Shown piece by piece: positions 48,164 to 59,029 of a DNA stretch of 64,000 bases. Made by a program: the position numbers and the translations under genes. The stretch covers positions 806,001-870,000 of the forward strand of contig WTXI01000004.1 of the NCBI GenBank assembly GCA_022376515.1. Direction: 5' to 3'. The DNA is from Lactifluus volemus. Lineage: Eukaryota; Basidiomycota; Agaricomycetes; Russulales; Russulaceae. The number at the start of each line of letters is the position of its first letter. Positions within the stretch are counted from its first letter, which is position 1. The notes under the pieces were generated by a model, which was not told the origin of the DNA, did not search any database, and saw only the letters and a list, made by a program, of their open reading frames with translations.

Positions 48164-48745
48164 AACCAAAGATGATGGTGTGATTCTTTGTAGCTTCGCT
48201 CGATGGTGCTCCTATTCGAGAGAGTATTCCGGAAAGTGACAAGACGCAGGGTACTGAGGGTAGTGGTTAAGACCGCCAGCAAGGCAAGTCCGCCGTGACG
48301 GTTTTTACCCCGGGCCGCAAGCGAGGTAATGGCATTGCCGCTTGAGATTTCGTGTGACGTATATACGCTGCTAGTGCATGCGAGCGAATCTGGCGTGTCT
48401 AGCGTCTACTGTCGACTCTGGCTGGGTCCGTTCTGGCCTGCATGCGGGTAGACAATATTACCATGGCTACTGCAGCGGCTCTCAGGCTACTGGTAGTAGT
48501 TCTTCCAGTTGTACTGTTAAGCGCGAAAATGGGAGAATCAGTGACCCTACGGGTGTGATGACGAAATGCCACAACTACCATCGATTGTCTCGCTAACTCT
48601 GTGGAATACCACCAGACGATTCACTTACCACCTGCCAGTGGTCTATCCGAGTCATGGTCAGCCGTGACTCGGAGTCGGACGTATCAACGTCAGTGGCACT
48701 GGCACAGAAGGGTTAGGGTTACTATTTTCCCCTGAATCCCCTCTC
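48164..48745. other. MFS copy B upstream region
   Basis: Matches the region upstream of copy A up to about 48600. No open gene; short plus-strand frames here are not conserved between the two copies. Confidence 0.55.
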
Positions 48746-49852
48746 ATGTCTTCGCAAGATGCATTCGATCGCTCAGTCGAAGAGCTGAGCAAAGTGTTGC
48801 AGGTGTGTGTTTTAACTGTATTTGATACTTGGTAGTTGTTCACCCATACCTTGGTTCTCAGCAGACACTTAAGCATACACCATTCCCGAATGCTGATACG
48901 AATACCCTCCGTGACATCGGTTTACAGTGTTATTATGACCTCTTTCTGTGTGAACATAAACGGGGTGAGATTGAGGCTGAGGGGAAGGCTGACACTACAG
49001 AAAGTTGTTTATCATTTGACACCACTTTTCAACTTGTCAGCTTCATCCGCAACAGTGTCCCTCTTCAGGTAAATCAATGTCCACTGCTGGCATTCATCCC
49101 ATCTCACACCTCACTTTTAAGACTGAGGCTGGTGGTCGGATATTGACCAACATCATATTGCTGCATGTTGCTTCAACTTTGCACAGTCGAGCATGGCGGG
49201 TTGAAGTAATCTCTGAATTTCCTGTTGAGGCAACTTTCGAAACAAATTCTGGCAACCACTCATTCAGTGGACTGGTTGATTTTGTGTTGGTCCATGTTTC
49301 CCCTGGACCATTCTCTAGTAAGTTCATTCTTCATTCTCTCTATAACTGTGTTTCATCTATTTCAGATCATTTGCATCGCAGTCCCATTCATGCACTCACT
49401 GCAACAAAAAGCATGCCAGATACTCCAATTATTATTGGAACTGAGAAAAATAACCTAGTTGAGGCTCTCCCACAGGCAACAGTCACAGTTGCATCATATT
49501 GCAAACAACACAGGTACCTATCATTTTGCCCTCATTTAACCTGATTTAACCTGTATCCATGCAAGTCTATCTGTTTTACGAGGATGCTTTACCTCAGGGG
49601 AACAGTGGATGCCTTTTGTTTACAGGGGGCCTGATGCACTGGGAAATTCTGCCATCAGAGGAGAGTTCCAACATGCAAAATATATTAGTTTGGGCAATGA
49701 CTTGGAAAACCTTGCACTTATCATAGGACTGTTGAGGGATCTAGTAAGTGCTGAACTTGGTTCTTTTTGAAATAAAATAACTGTATGTTGTGCAGACCAG
49801 CAATGCCTGCAATTATAATCAAAAATACTTTTTACATTTTGATGAGCTTTAG
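48746..49852 (+). CDS. Unrecognised six-exon protein, possible PD-(D/E)XK-like fold, plus-strand twin
   Basis: Exons 48746-48802, 48862-49068, 49122-49317, 49366-49513, 49566-49743 and 49796-49852 join to about 280 residues; all junctions are GT-AG and all are repeated in the minus-strand twin. Landmarks: GEIEAEGKADTTESCLSFDT, FSGLVDFVLVHVSPGPF, TPIIIGTEKNNLVEALPQA, SVLRGCFTSGEQW, YRGPDALGNSA and a final NYNQKYFLHFDEL. The order Asp in a strand (GLVDFVL), then a strand with Glu-Lys, then a helix with Gln (LPQATVTVASY) is compatible with a restriction-endonuclease fold; this is inference. Exon 1 is the least sure. A copy lies tail-to-tail 123 bp away. Confidence 0.72.
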
Positions 49853-49975
49853 TTTAATGTTACACAAACTAATGTTAATTAGGGGGTGCTCTATGAAGTC
49901 CTACACACAGTACAGAAAATGTAGTTTGATCTGAACATCACTTAATAAATATATAGATATATAGTATATGTATGT

Positions 49976-51130
49976 TTACTCCTCATATGAGAAATACTTT
50001 TGATCATAATTGAGGGCATTGTTAGCCTATACAACATATAGGTTACTTGATCCCAAAAGAACCAAATCCAGCACTTACCATATCTCTCAACATTCCTACA
50101 ACAAATGCAAGGTTACACAAGTCCTTGCCCAAACTAAACTGTTTTGCAAATTGGAACTTTCCAGTGGCAGAATCTCCCAATGCATCAGGGCCCCTGTAAA
50201 TAAAAAGCACCCACTGTTCCCCTGAAGTGATGCATCCTCGCAAAACAGATAGGCTTGTATAGATACATGTTAGGTCAGGTTAAATGAAGAAAACAATTGG
50301 CAGACCTTTGTTGCTTGCAATATGATGCAGCTGCAATTGCTGCCTGTGGGATAGCCCTAACTAGGTTATTTTTCTTGGCCACAATAACAATTGGAGTAGT
50401 TGTCTTGTCTTTCTCTGGAGCAGACCTGAGTGCTTGCATGGAATTGTTAAGTGCAATTTCTAGAACAGATGTAAGACAATTACAGAGTGGATAAAGAGTG
50501 GGCTTACCAGAGAAGGCTCCAAGGGGAAGATGGACCAACACATAATCAATCAGTCCACTGAATGATTGCTTGCCAGAATCTGTCTTGAAAGTTGCCTTGA
50601 CAGAAAAATTGGGGAAAATTTTAACCCGCCATCCTTGGGTTTGCAACATTGAGGTGACATGTAGCAATATGACATTGATTAATGTCCGACTTCCAGCCAT
50701 GGTCTTAAAAGTGAAATGGCATGAATCAGATATCTAGGAGCTGATATCTACTTACCCCAAGAGAGACATTGTTGCGCATGAAGCTAATGAGTCGATGAGT
50801 GGTGTCAAATGACAAACCACTAGCAGTAGCGTTAACCTTCCCTTCGGCCTCAATCTCACCCCGCTTATCTCGAGACAGAACAAGGCCGCGGTGAAAATGT
50901 ATACCGATTTCACGGAGTGTAGTTGTATTAGCTTTCGAAAACAGCATTTTCTGATCCTGAGATGTAATGGATGAGGGAACGAGTCGAACGACTACCAAGT
51001 ATCATAATAACATGACAATACTCACTTCTAATAGTGGACGCACCTTGTCGGCTGAGCAAATGAGTACATAGGCTAGAAGTAGGGAGGTGTCATCTGCCGT
51101 GGGCGGGGACAAACTTTGTTGAGAAGGCAT
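49976..51130 (-). CDS. Unrecognised six-exon protein, possible PD-(D/E)XK-like fold, minus-strand twin
   Basis: Exons on the complement: 51130-51026, 50956-50756, 50703-50508, 50459-50306, 50253-50079, 50026-49976; about 293 residues, starting MPSQQSLSPPTADDTSLLLA. Landmarks parallel the plus twin: GEIEAEGKVNATASGLSFDT, FSGLIDYVLVHLPLGAF, TPIVIVAKKNNLVRAIPQA, SVLRGCITSGEQWVLFIY, RGPDALGDSA and a final NYDQKYFSYEE. The Glu of the plus twin's TEK is not in the same place here (VAKK), so the two may differ in activity if the nuclease-like reading is right. Introns are 48-69 nt, in the same phases as the twin. Confidence 0.73.
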
Positions 51131-51777
51131 GAGTGAAAAAGGAGATGTTGGACGTCTCAGGCTGGCGCCTCACATGACCCGATACCTGGCCCCTATTTTG
51201 TCAAATTGTGCGATGAATGTCGGTCATCTCTTCAGGTCCTGAACAGTTTTCATTTCCGGTACATGGGCAACATGAAAAAAATGTGTCCATGCTCATAACG
51301 TGTATGTCGTTGAAGTCGTTCACACACTCTCCTCAATATGAAAAACTTATGTACTGGCTGATGACTGCAATCGCTATACTGTACTGGGGTGATTCCTGTG
51401 TTCCTCCGAACGGTCCGTCACAGTCACCCTTGCCGTCGTCCACGATCAACATTTCGTTGTTCCTCTCCTGGCCATGTATGAGCCCTGACACTGCTATGTG
51501 AGCCTTCATGCGGGGCAGATTCGTGTAACATCGGACGTACATCATTTCTCCCACAACACTCTCTCTGTCTCTCGATCGAAACTTGCTAGGCGAGGAAAAT
51601 TCGACATCATTCCCCTGTGGCAAATAACCGTAGATGACTTACTCTTTACTTGTTCATCAACGTTTCTCATGTCACCACCTCAGATAATATGACAACTATT
51701 CGAAATGTGAAGCCCACATTCAAGTTCCGAATATTACTGCCAGTCTGCCACTCACTATGGCACCCCTCACTTGGCCT
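51131..51777. other. Intergenic, no gene supported
   Basis: Between the minus-strand twin's start and the F-box 3' end. Short frames on both strands lack motifs or paralogues. Confidence 0.5.
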
Positions 51778-53357
51778 TCACCAAGGCCTACCCATTCTCA
51801 GGTGCACAGGACGGCCTGCTGCCTTCCGTTCGGTGATAAAAGGCGTAAATGCGTCATCAACCTGGCTTCCATCAAAATATCGAAGCTCCAGAACTTGAAG
51901 ATTTGGCAAGGGCTCCAGAGTCATTTCTCCTGTCTCCGTTAATAGAGAGCGAGAGATTGGCACAACGAGTTCCTGTTGCACTGAGAGTGTCTTCGTGCCA
52001 CTGAACGGCCTGAGAAGTTCGCGCCACTGTCTTTGGTCGACGTCGGTTTGTAGTGGTGATGACTGAATATGCTTTACGTAGCTGAGTCTGACCTGCTGTA
52101 CGACAGAGAGTACGGGCGACAGCGTGCCTAGGATCTGTATCGCGGATGCTACTTGCCAACCAAAGTGTCGGCACATGACTTTCAAGCTCACAGTGTCTTT
52201 CCGCCGTGTCTGATGCGAGTCTGTCTTCAGGTTTATATCCACGAAATATGAACTGAACAGGAGCTCAACAGTGTTGAATATGAGGTTCTGTGATACCTGC
52301 GTGGTATGCAAGAGGCGTGGAACAGTAAATGTGAGCTGATTGAAAAATTGGACCTCGAGGATGCTGAGAACAGGGGCGGTGATCCGAGCAAGAAGGCCTT
52401 CCAGGTAAGCGTTGACACCTCGAAAGGTAAATACGCGAAGGTTAGAAAGGACGACGGGGGTCATGATTGGGGTATCTAATAATTGTCTGGCGATATCGCG
52501 GTTGGGAAGAGAAGAGTAGAACCTGATCCCCAGGGTCTCCAGTTGGGGCATTAATAAAAGCCGTGTGAGTAGATAGTTGGGAGGGAAGTAGGTGGCTCGT
52601 GGAAAACCTCCAAGGCAGAGATAGACGAGGCCCGGGGTAGTGGTGAGTAAAGGAGACGTTAATGGAAGCGCAACGTGCCAGAGATTGATGTGACGTAGAT
52701 TTGGTGCTTCGAATGTCCGCGGAAGTATCGAGCTTGTCACGGTACCTTTGATCTGAGACTCAACGAAAATATGTTCCAGGATTGGGAATTGCTCGTCCAA
52801 GGCCGTGAGGAACCTCCACATTTTCTGGACCGGCATACGAAGGGCAATACGGCGAACGCGATCACGGTGCGAGAGCGCGAACAGTGCACCTTCTTCATCT
52901 TCTGCGGTCATCTGGCGAGGGCAGTTTTGATAAAATATGATGAGAGGAAGGAGTGGTGAATGTGCAAGCATGTTTGCTACGGGCACGCCGTATGTGCAGA
53001 GAAGATGAAGATCGAGTCGGGATGCTGATGAAAGTATAAGAGACCTCCATTGTTGGGAAACCTGGGCTAGGTTGTACCACCAACGTTGGCGATCCCACAT
53101 GTGAAGGATGAGGCCACCTCCAAGGTCTCGTTCGTCTTCGATGTGGAGACGATAGAGATAGAATATGTTGAGAAGGACATCGTCGTTGAGGGCAGAGATC
53201 CTAGTAAGTAAGGTTGTCTTTTACTAGTGGGCTTTCTTAATTCGCAAGTTGACGCACGGAAAAGGGAGGTGGAGCTTTGGGACTCTCGACTTTGTGCACG
53301 TCGATCAAGCTCTCCGATGGGGGGAAGAAAACTAGAGATGGTCCGACAGTCAGGCAT
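51778..53357 (-). CDS. F-box family protein, first exon uncertain
   Basis: The main frame runs 53190-51778: ISALNDDVLLNIFYLYRLHI (F-box), RQRWWYNLAQVSQQWR, LDLHLLCTYGVPVANMLAHS, leucine-rich segments, then LEPLPNLQVLELRYF and FITERKAAGRPVHL. In siblings a first exon precedes this. A matching first exon starts at ATG 53357 (MPDCRTISSFLPPIGELD), but the place of the family donor GTAAGT reads GAGAGT, and the remaining options do not join in phase. Either another donor is used, or translation starts at MWDRQRW (53100) without the F-box, or the copy is decaying. SCF adaptor role inferred. Confidence 0.68.
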
Positions 53358-53801
53358 GAGGAGATGGTGTAAGCGTGGCAACTGCCCTCGTTCCGGCGCC
53401 AGATTAGGAATAGCCTGCAACCGCTTTTATTAGGTCATCCTTTTGTTCATGATTCATTACCCGCCAAACTTTGGTGTTCGCAGTGTGTTGGCCTCAGGAC
53501 GTCTTACTTACACTGGTTTTCGCCCAAGACTCAGGAAGAGGATGTGCGAGCCCTTGGTGAGGAGCCTTGTAGCCATGGTACTAGCCAGGGGTCCCAGCAC
53601 GTCGCAACTGCTACCACTGGTACGCGAAAACAGTATAAATTGATTGTCCAGGCGCACAACCGACGTCCATCATTAGCGACCGGACGTGTATGCTACAGAC
53701 CCATTGTGTAGTAAGTACCCGAGTATGATGAAGATACAACAGCAATTATAAGCTTAAAAAAGGAGATGTCAGGGTATGGGTAATGTCAACTTGAACCTTC
53801 A
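53358..53801. other. Intergenic, no gene supported
   Basis: 5' flank of the F-box copy and 3' flank of the small membrane protein gene. I see nothing else. Confidence 0.5.
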
Positions 53802-54657
53802 TCAAACCATCGCATCGCTTCTGTTTGGTGATGGGTTTGGTGGCTCGTACTGCGGTGGTGGGATGGCGGGCTAATATGCGAGAGACAAAAACGTCACCAA
53901 CGACAGAGGATGGCGCCAATGGCGGTATGTACGTACCAAAGCAGTCCTCAAGGTGGTTGGATTGTATTCACGGTCATACGGCGCGTTGTTGTATGCCGGC
54001 GGTGGGTACTGGGGGGACAATAGCGCCGTACTGTCACCATCACCATCACCATCACCGTCGTGATTAGTACTGTCTTGTCCCGTAGAATCCGTACTGTTAC
54101 GGCCGTCATGGGTCTGGCGAGTTTGGGGTGTCAGTGGGATCTGGTTTGGGGTTTGGATCGTTTGGCCCGTTTGAGGTTGGGCTTGGGTTTGGGCCTGGCT
54201 TTCGCGGAGCTTGCGCTGGCCGCGACGGATTCTGACTATGACGGTGATAAGGAGGGTAATGCCTAGTATTGCAAAGCAGACCATGGTTAGTCAAAAATTG
54301 TTATGGGGCTACTCGTTTGGTTGGTCGCAGGGCTGAGTAAGACTTGTAATTGGGAGAGTGGGAAAAGGGAGAGAGAGATCCCATGTGAGGACATGGCAGT
54401 GAAGAAGAAACCTGGTGTGTGATGCGGCATGACTTGGCCGTCCAGCAATATGGATAGACATTATTGGGCATGTTGACCGCCAGCAAGGTGGTAGCAGTAA
54501 GGGTTCGAGAGAAAGGTAAGATTCGGAACGTTCCAGTGCGTCTGACCGAACCCAGGAACCCCAGGTACCATACTAGTATGCATTAGGGACCAAGTGAAAG
54601 AAACTCACCAAATATGAACACGACAGGTCGAATAAACGCAGCGTACTGAAATGTCAT
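53802..54657 (-). CDS. Small single-TM protein with PPQY-rich tail, paralogue 1 (5' exons unresolved)
   Basis: The last two exons are clear: 54262-53937 and 53870-53802, with a 66-nt GTACGT...TTAG intron. They encode a TM segment (ITLLITVIVRI) followed by basic RRGQRKL, a Gln/Pro/Thr-rich stretch, an acidic Asp-Gly repeat from CACCAT repeats in the DNA, LLSPQYPPPAYNNAPYD, and a final PAIPPPQYEPPNPSPNRSD. Phase and intron positions equal those of paralogues 2 and 3. Upstream, AVNMPNNVYPYCWTAKSC (about 54420-54490) is the likely two-Cys lumenal part after a signal peptide, and ATG 54657 is a possible start, but junctions there are not settled. PPxY motifs commonly bind WW domains. Confidence 0.62.
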
Positions 54658-55439
54658 GGGCGATTGGTGGGATGATAGATTCCTAACTGTGGATAGGGAA
54701 GAGCCGTAACTATGTGAAAACAACACTAGCAGGGCCTTGACAACTGTGCCTTGAAGTGGTGGCCCACGTGTTTTGCTAAAGCAGTGCCAGACAAACCATG
54801 AGAGGCTGTAATTGTGGGCAATCTCACTCTGCCAGGTGATCCGGTGATGCAGTGATGATTCAGGATGAGTTCGCCCGATTATGGGGTTTTGAGATGTGGA
54901 GCTTAGCGAGTCGATAAGATACCAGCCACCACCGGCTCACTGGCATAAAAATTCCATTTTATTTTCCTCTGAACCGACCGACCTCGTCCGTGATGACCTC
55001 ACTTGATTTAACGACTGACAACTTACAGAATAAAACCTTTCTTTACTCTTCCATAATCTCCAAAGGGATTCCACGGCGAAATAACCCTTGCAGCTTTCAA
55101 AAATCGTCGATATCTTAACAAGAGAGAGAGCATGGATCCGTGTAAGGCGATGAGCTAGTACAACCATGGCCAAGTTCGTCTTCACGGACACGGGATGTTC
55201 ACAATATACGATGCCTGAGAGAAGTGGCCACGACCCGGGTGCCAGTTCGCGCGTCTCAGGCTGGCTCTGTGCCATCATGCTTATCCTCTTCAATCCGTCA
55301 ATAGACAACACAGATCGCTTGCATATGTATCATCCCCCATTGTCGCCAAGTCATCACGGGGCTCTTTAAGCATGTTTGAAATGGGCAAAAAATCAAATAC
55401 CAAGTGCTACATTTAGAATTTAGCATCCTCGAGTGGGTT
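54658..55439. other. Intergenic with an unrecognised minus-strand frame
   Basis: The frame 55311-54937 (124 codons, GTG at its 5' end, no ATG until MMAQSQPETREL) has no motif or paralogue in the window. No other feature seen. Confidence 0.35.
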
Positions 55440-56162
55440 GTCGTTGTCATCGTACGCACTAATAAACAACCATATCCCGTCTTCTTCCTCCGAGTCCGGA
55501 TCCGGGGTTTGGCTGTGCCCCAGGTTCATTGACCGTCTTCTCATGTCTAACTGAAATTATTATTGCAAGACCGCGGCGACCTCCGCCTCTCGTTCGATGG
55601 TGCCGATACCCTCGAGAAAGATGTAGAGAGCAAGTTGACGTTGGTGAGGCCGGTAAGGACCCAGGTTGCACTGCGTCGCGAACTTGAAGGCGCGCCTAAA
55701 TGCACGTGATAGACTGATGACGTAAAGCCTAAAGTCAACTTCGCTCGTTGCAAATGTTGCTAATGGAAGGTGAAGAAGCAGCCATGCGTCTATGCTCAAA
55801 AGAACGAATGGCTCAACTGCAGACAGGTCGGCTGTCTTCCTAGCGTATTTTAAGACCACGGAGACGTTGAGATCGGGATCGCGATGCGACGACGATCGTG
55901 ATATGATGACCAGATTGCTTCGGACGCCGTGACTTAGGCTAACTATGATACTAGTGCTATAGCGTTCTCATACAGTATTCTCGAGTTGGACTGTCCTGAG
56001 TCCATTCCCTTTTAGTATACTTGTTTGTCTGGCCATTAGGTCATATATCTCCTTTAGTAGTCTCGTAGACCCCTCGGTTCTCGTGCTGACAGCGTTTGAG
56101 TGTACTGAGATACTTTGTTCGGACAATCCCAAACTCGCTTTATTCACTGTAGGAGAAGCCAT
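55440..56162 (-). CDS. Possible multi-exon gene, unrecognised
   Basis: A first frame starts at ATG 56162 (MASPTVNKASLGLSEQS) and ends at a GTATGA donor-like site near 55971. A second frame, about 55950-55560, contains LSHGVRSNLVIISRSSSHRD and AVEPFVLLSIDAWLLLHLPL. Past two in-frame stops at about 55560 the sequence remains codon-like, with either DPDSEEEDGIWLFISAYDD or, after a 59-nt intron, VRHEKTVNEPGAQ. The pieces look like one gene, but I could not find junctions that keep phase, so treat the span as a hypothesis. Confidence 0.3.
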
Positions 56163-56525
56163 TGTAGACTTCTATAAGGGTGTGCACAGCTTACAACCTC
56201 TCATGCCGAAATCTCGGCGCTGAGCACTCAATGGCAACCCACGCCCAAAACACGAGGAGAAAGTAGAACAATGAAAGTAACTGTCTCTAGGCGCAAGGGC
56301 CACATGTCCAGAATAGCAATGTTCGTGAGAAATCCGTGTAAGTACAAGTCATGGCTAGTCCAGGCTAAATTACAACTGGGAAGATCCGCATACAATACTG
56401 CACAACATCTTTTTATGAAAGACCCGCAAAGCAACAAATATCGTAACAGAGAAACATGGCATGATGACCGCATCCGAAGCCCACGTAAGGCAATGAAAGG
56501 ACATATTCCGACCCTTATCAAGTCA
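56163..56525. repeat. 3' flank of paralogue 2, part of a duplicated block
   Basis: About 56165-56525 matches 60905-61205: CTTCTAnAA, TGTGCACAGC-like, AACTGTCTCTAGGCGCA, CATGTCCA, and CATCAAGnCATnACAC at the gene boundary. No gene in it. Confidence 0.6.
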
Positions 56526-57232
56526 TCACACCCCCTTGTTGTAGTGGTCTTGGTAGTAGTTGGATGCGATTGGAGGCGCGCCCGGTGGCGACGCGTACTG
56601 TGGCGTAAAGACGGCAGGCTAATGTGGTAGACCCTGATGTCAATACTATGAGAGAAGTTTGTCGAATGCACGTACGGAAATATAGCTCATGGTGGGGTAA
56701 AACGCGGAGGGCGATCCGCCGTACGTCTGGGGAGGGTACTGCGGTGGGAACGGAGATAAACCGCCATTGTAGCCGTACTGGCCACCTTGGATCTGGCGGG
56801 TGAAGGCTAGGTCTGCCTGGGCGTTGCGCCGCCGCCGATAGGCTATCGTGCCGAGGAAGAGGGTGAGGAAGAAGAGGACTATGTTTAGAGTAAGGATATA
56901 GCCATCCATCAAGGAGAAAGAAAGCAAATTTTACAGATTGCTAGAGCTATTGCAGCACGAGCTGCAGCGTTTAGTGTATGTGTATCGCACTGCTCATTGC
57001 CAGTGCTGGTGAGGAGAAGTATGAGGAGAAGTATTAGGGGAGTCTGATATGAGACAGCGTACTTTTCGGAAAACCAACAGGCGGCCCTGACACCAGGGAG
57101 GAAGCCCGCTAGCAAGATAACGGTTAGGATTGGAAACAAGGGTTTGCTGAAGGGTGATGTTCGTCCAACTGCGGGCACAATCGCGGTGAGTGGGTGAGAG
57201 ACTGAAAGTATTAAGAGAAACTCACGGGTCAT
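56526..57232 (-). CDS. Small signal-peptide/single-TM protein with PPQY-rich tail, paralogue 2
   Basis: Exons on the complement: 57232-57226, 57168-57063, 57005-56935, 56878-56676, 56618-56526; 159 residues. Order: signal peptide (PFSKPLFPILTVILLAGFLP), short lumenal part with two Cys (AACWFSENTGNEQCD), TM (FLFFLTLFLGTIAY), basic stop RRRRNAQADLAF, then FPPQYPPQTYGG and PQYASPPGAPP near the C-terminus. Probably a type I membrane protein of the secretory pathway whose PPxY-like tail could recruit WW-domain ubiquitin ligases; this role is inferred. The tiny first exon (ATG ACC C) and all intron phases are the same in paralogue 3. Confidence 0.8.
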
Positions 57233-59029
57233 AATGAAGCGTTAAAATGGGTAAAGATACAAATAGAGATGTGAAAGTGGGGGCGAGCCTGAGGAAGGCC
57301 CGGGGGATTCAAGTGGAATAGAGGCAGGCCGCAATCAACACGGGGTCTTGGGGCAATGCAACGGAGGTTGCCGGCTGCGTACCTTAGTGTCACCTGCACA
57401 CAAGCGCTGGTAGACGAGTAAGTGGGCCGGGGTTACAAAAGGATGGGTTTGAAGATGGTGTAGAAGTACGCTGGCCTCCAAGTCATTTCAAACGCGTGTT
57501 TGACCAACTTGAAGGCAATCGCGGATCGGAGTCAGTCTGCCCAGGGTTCCAGGGACACTCGCGCCCATCAGCGCCTATCTTATCATATGTATCACGATGG
57601 GTTTATCTCCCCGAGAATAAGATTTGCCTGTCAGTATTAAGGTCAGGGCAATTCAACATCATACACAACGAGTTACTGTATGACGCTGCCGTCATACAAT
57701 TTCGGGTTTTGGAAATGACTTTGACTCACTGCGGCCAATCCTTCAAAAACTCCTTTCTGAGTTTGGGACGTCCATCTACGCCAGTGGGCAAAAGCATTCA
57801 ATACGGTGCTGCCCTCATCCCTCTCTCGTTCAAAGCAAGTGCGACTGCCAATTCGCGGAACGATTTAAAAATGATGTTTCAGTCCTCCACATTTGGTCAA
57901 GTGGTGCACAGTGTCCTTTCAGTTAGTCACGTAGCATGTTGTGAGCCTGAGGCGGTGGTAGTGGTGGTGCGTTCAAGGGCTGATTGAGGGTCAAGAATTG
58001 CCTGAAACGATTGTGCGACCCGGCAGAAGCCAGTGTCGCGCTGGTTACAGCCGCGGAGAGAGAAGATTTAAAATCAAATGCTTATGAGATTAAATGATCA
58101 TGTGCAAGTGTGCAAAACGAAATGATCGAAGACCGCGGCCTCAAGTTGTTTTTCAGCGTCTTTCCATTCGACGCGCCTGTTTGTTTCGATGCTCGGTCGT
58201 TCCCTGGCATCAGGAGTTTAGCCTTTGGATTTCCAGTGGCTGAGAAACCCATAGAAACCAATACAGTACTAGTAGAAGCCCAAAAACTGGAATTTTTGGA
58301 AACAGCGGGAGACCTATGTCCGATTTTCTGGGAACCCCTCTAAATGAAAAACCTCAGAGACTCATGAAACCTATGGAACATAGGTAACTGTCAGTAGAAA
58401 ACGATGCACAGTTGTGGCTGCTTCTGATGGCTGGCATCCTTGTTATTGTCATCGCAGCAGAAGGTCCTAATACTGCAGTAGTAATGGTGGACTCGGAGGC
58501 GTAGTGACTAGCCGTGCTGTAAGTACGTGGTAGATAGGTTTTAGTTTTGTTCAAGGATACTTTTGTTATCATTATTATGCGATCGCCACTGGCAATCGTG
58601 CCAGTGCGCTGGTGATGCAGCTTCCCTTGTTTCAGGGATGAAGATACATATTTAGGGTTCAACAGGGCCACGATTCTCAATTTTGCTGGTACGATGTCTA
58701 ATTATCGATAATGCACAAAGCTGAATCAATGATGTCTCACTTGGTGATGCTCAAATGATAAAATTGATAAGATTCGCGGCGGGCCTGGGCGCCACTGGCA
58801 CGTGAGTTCAAGCTACGATCATGTCTGACCCGTGCTTGGACAGTGACAAAAGAACTGAGTCTTCACTCGGGTCTTCATCGCCCTGGCCATGGCCAGGTCA
58901 CCTATGGGTCATGGCTAGATCAATAGGGATTAAGAGGCCATAAGTACGGTGACACCAGGGCACTTCAGCAACATCATTCCTTGACCGCATCACCTCGTTT
59001 CTATTCAACTCCTTCAAGTTCAAGTTGAC
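57233..59029. other. Long intergenic stretch, no gene supported
   Basis: 1.8 kb. The largest frame (57496-57987, plus) has no motif, signal or paralogue. 58110-58343 likewise. No RNA gene or inverted repeat was recognised. Confidence 0.5.

Noticed and set aside
54937..55311. 124-codon minus-strand frame
   Set aside because: It starts at GTG, has no recognisable domain and no supporting neighbour exons.
56228..56671. 147-codon minus-strand frame
   Set aside because: It overlaps the last exon of the PPQY-tail gene in another phase and has no paralogue counterpart at 60.9-61.3 kb.
57496..57987. 163-codon plus-strand frame
   Set aside because: No motif, no paralogue, no splice context and no codon pattern like the real genes nearby.
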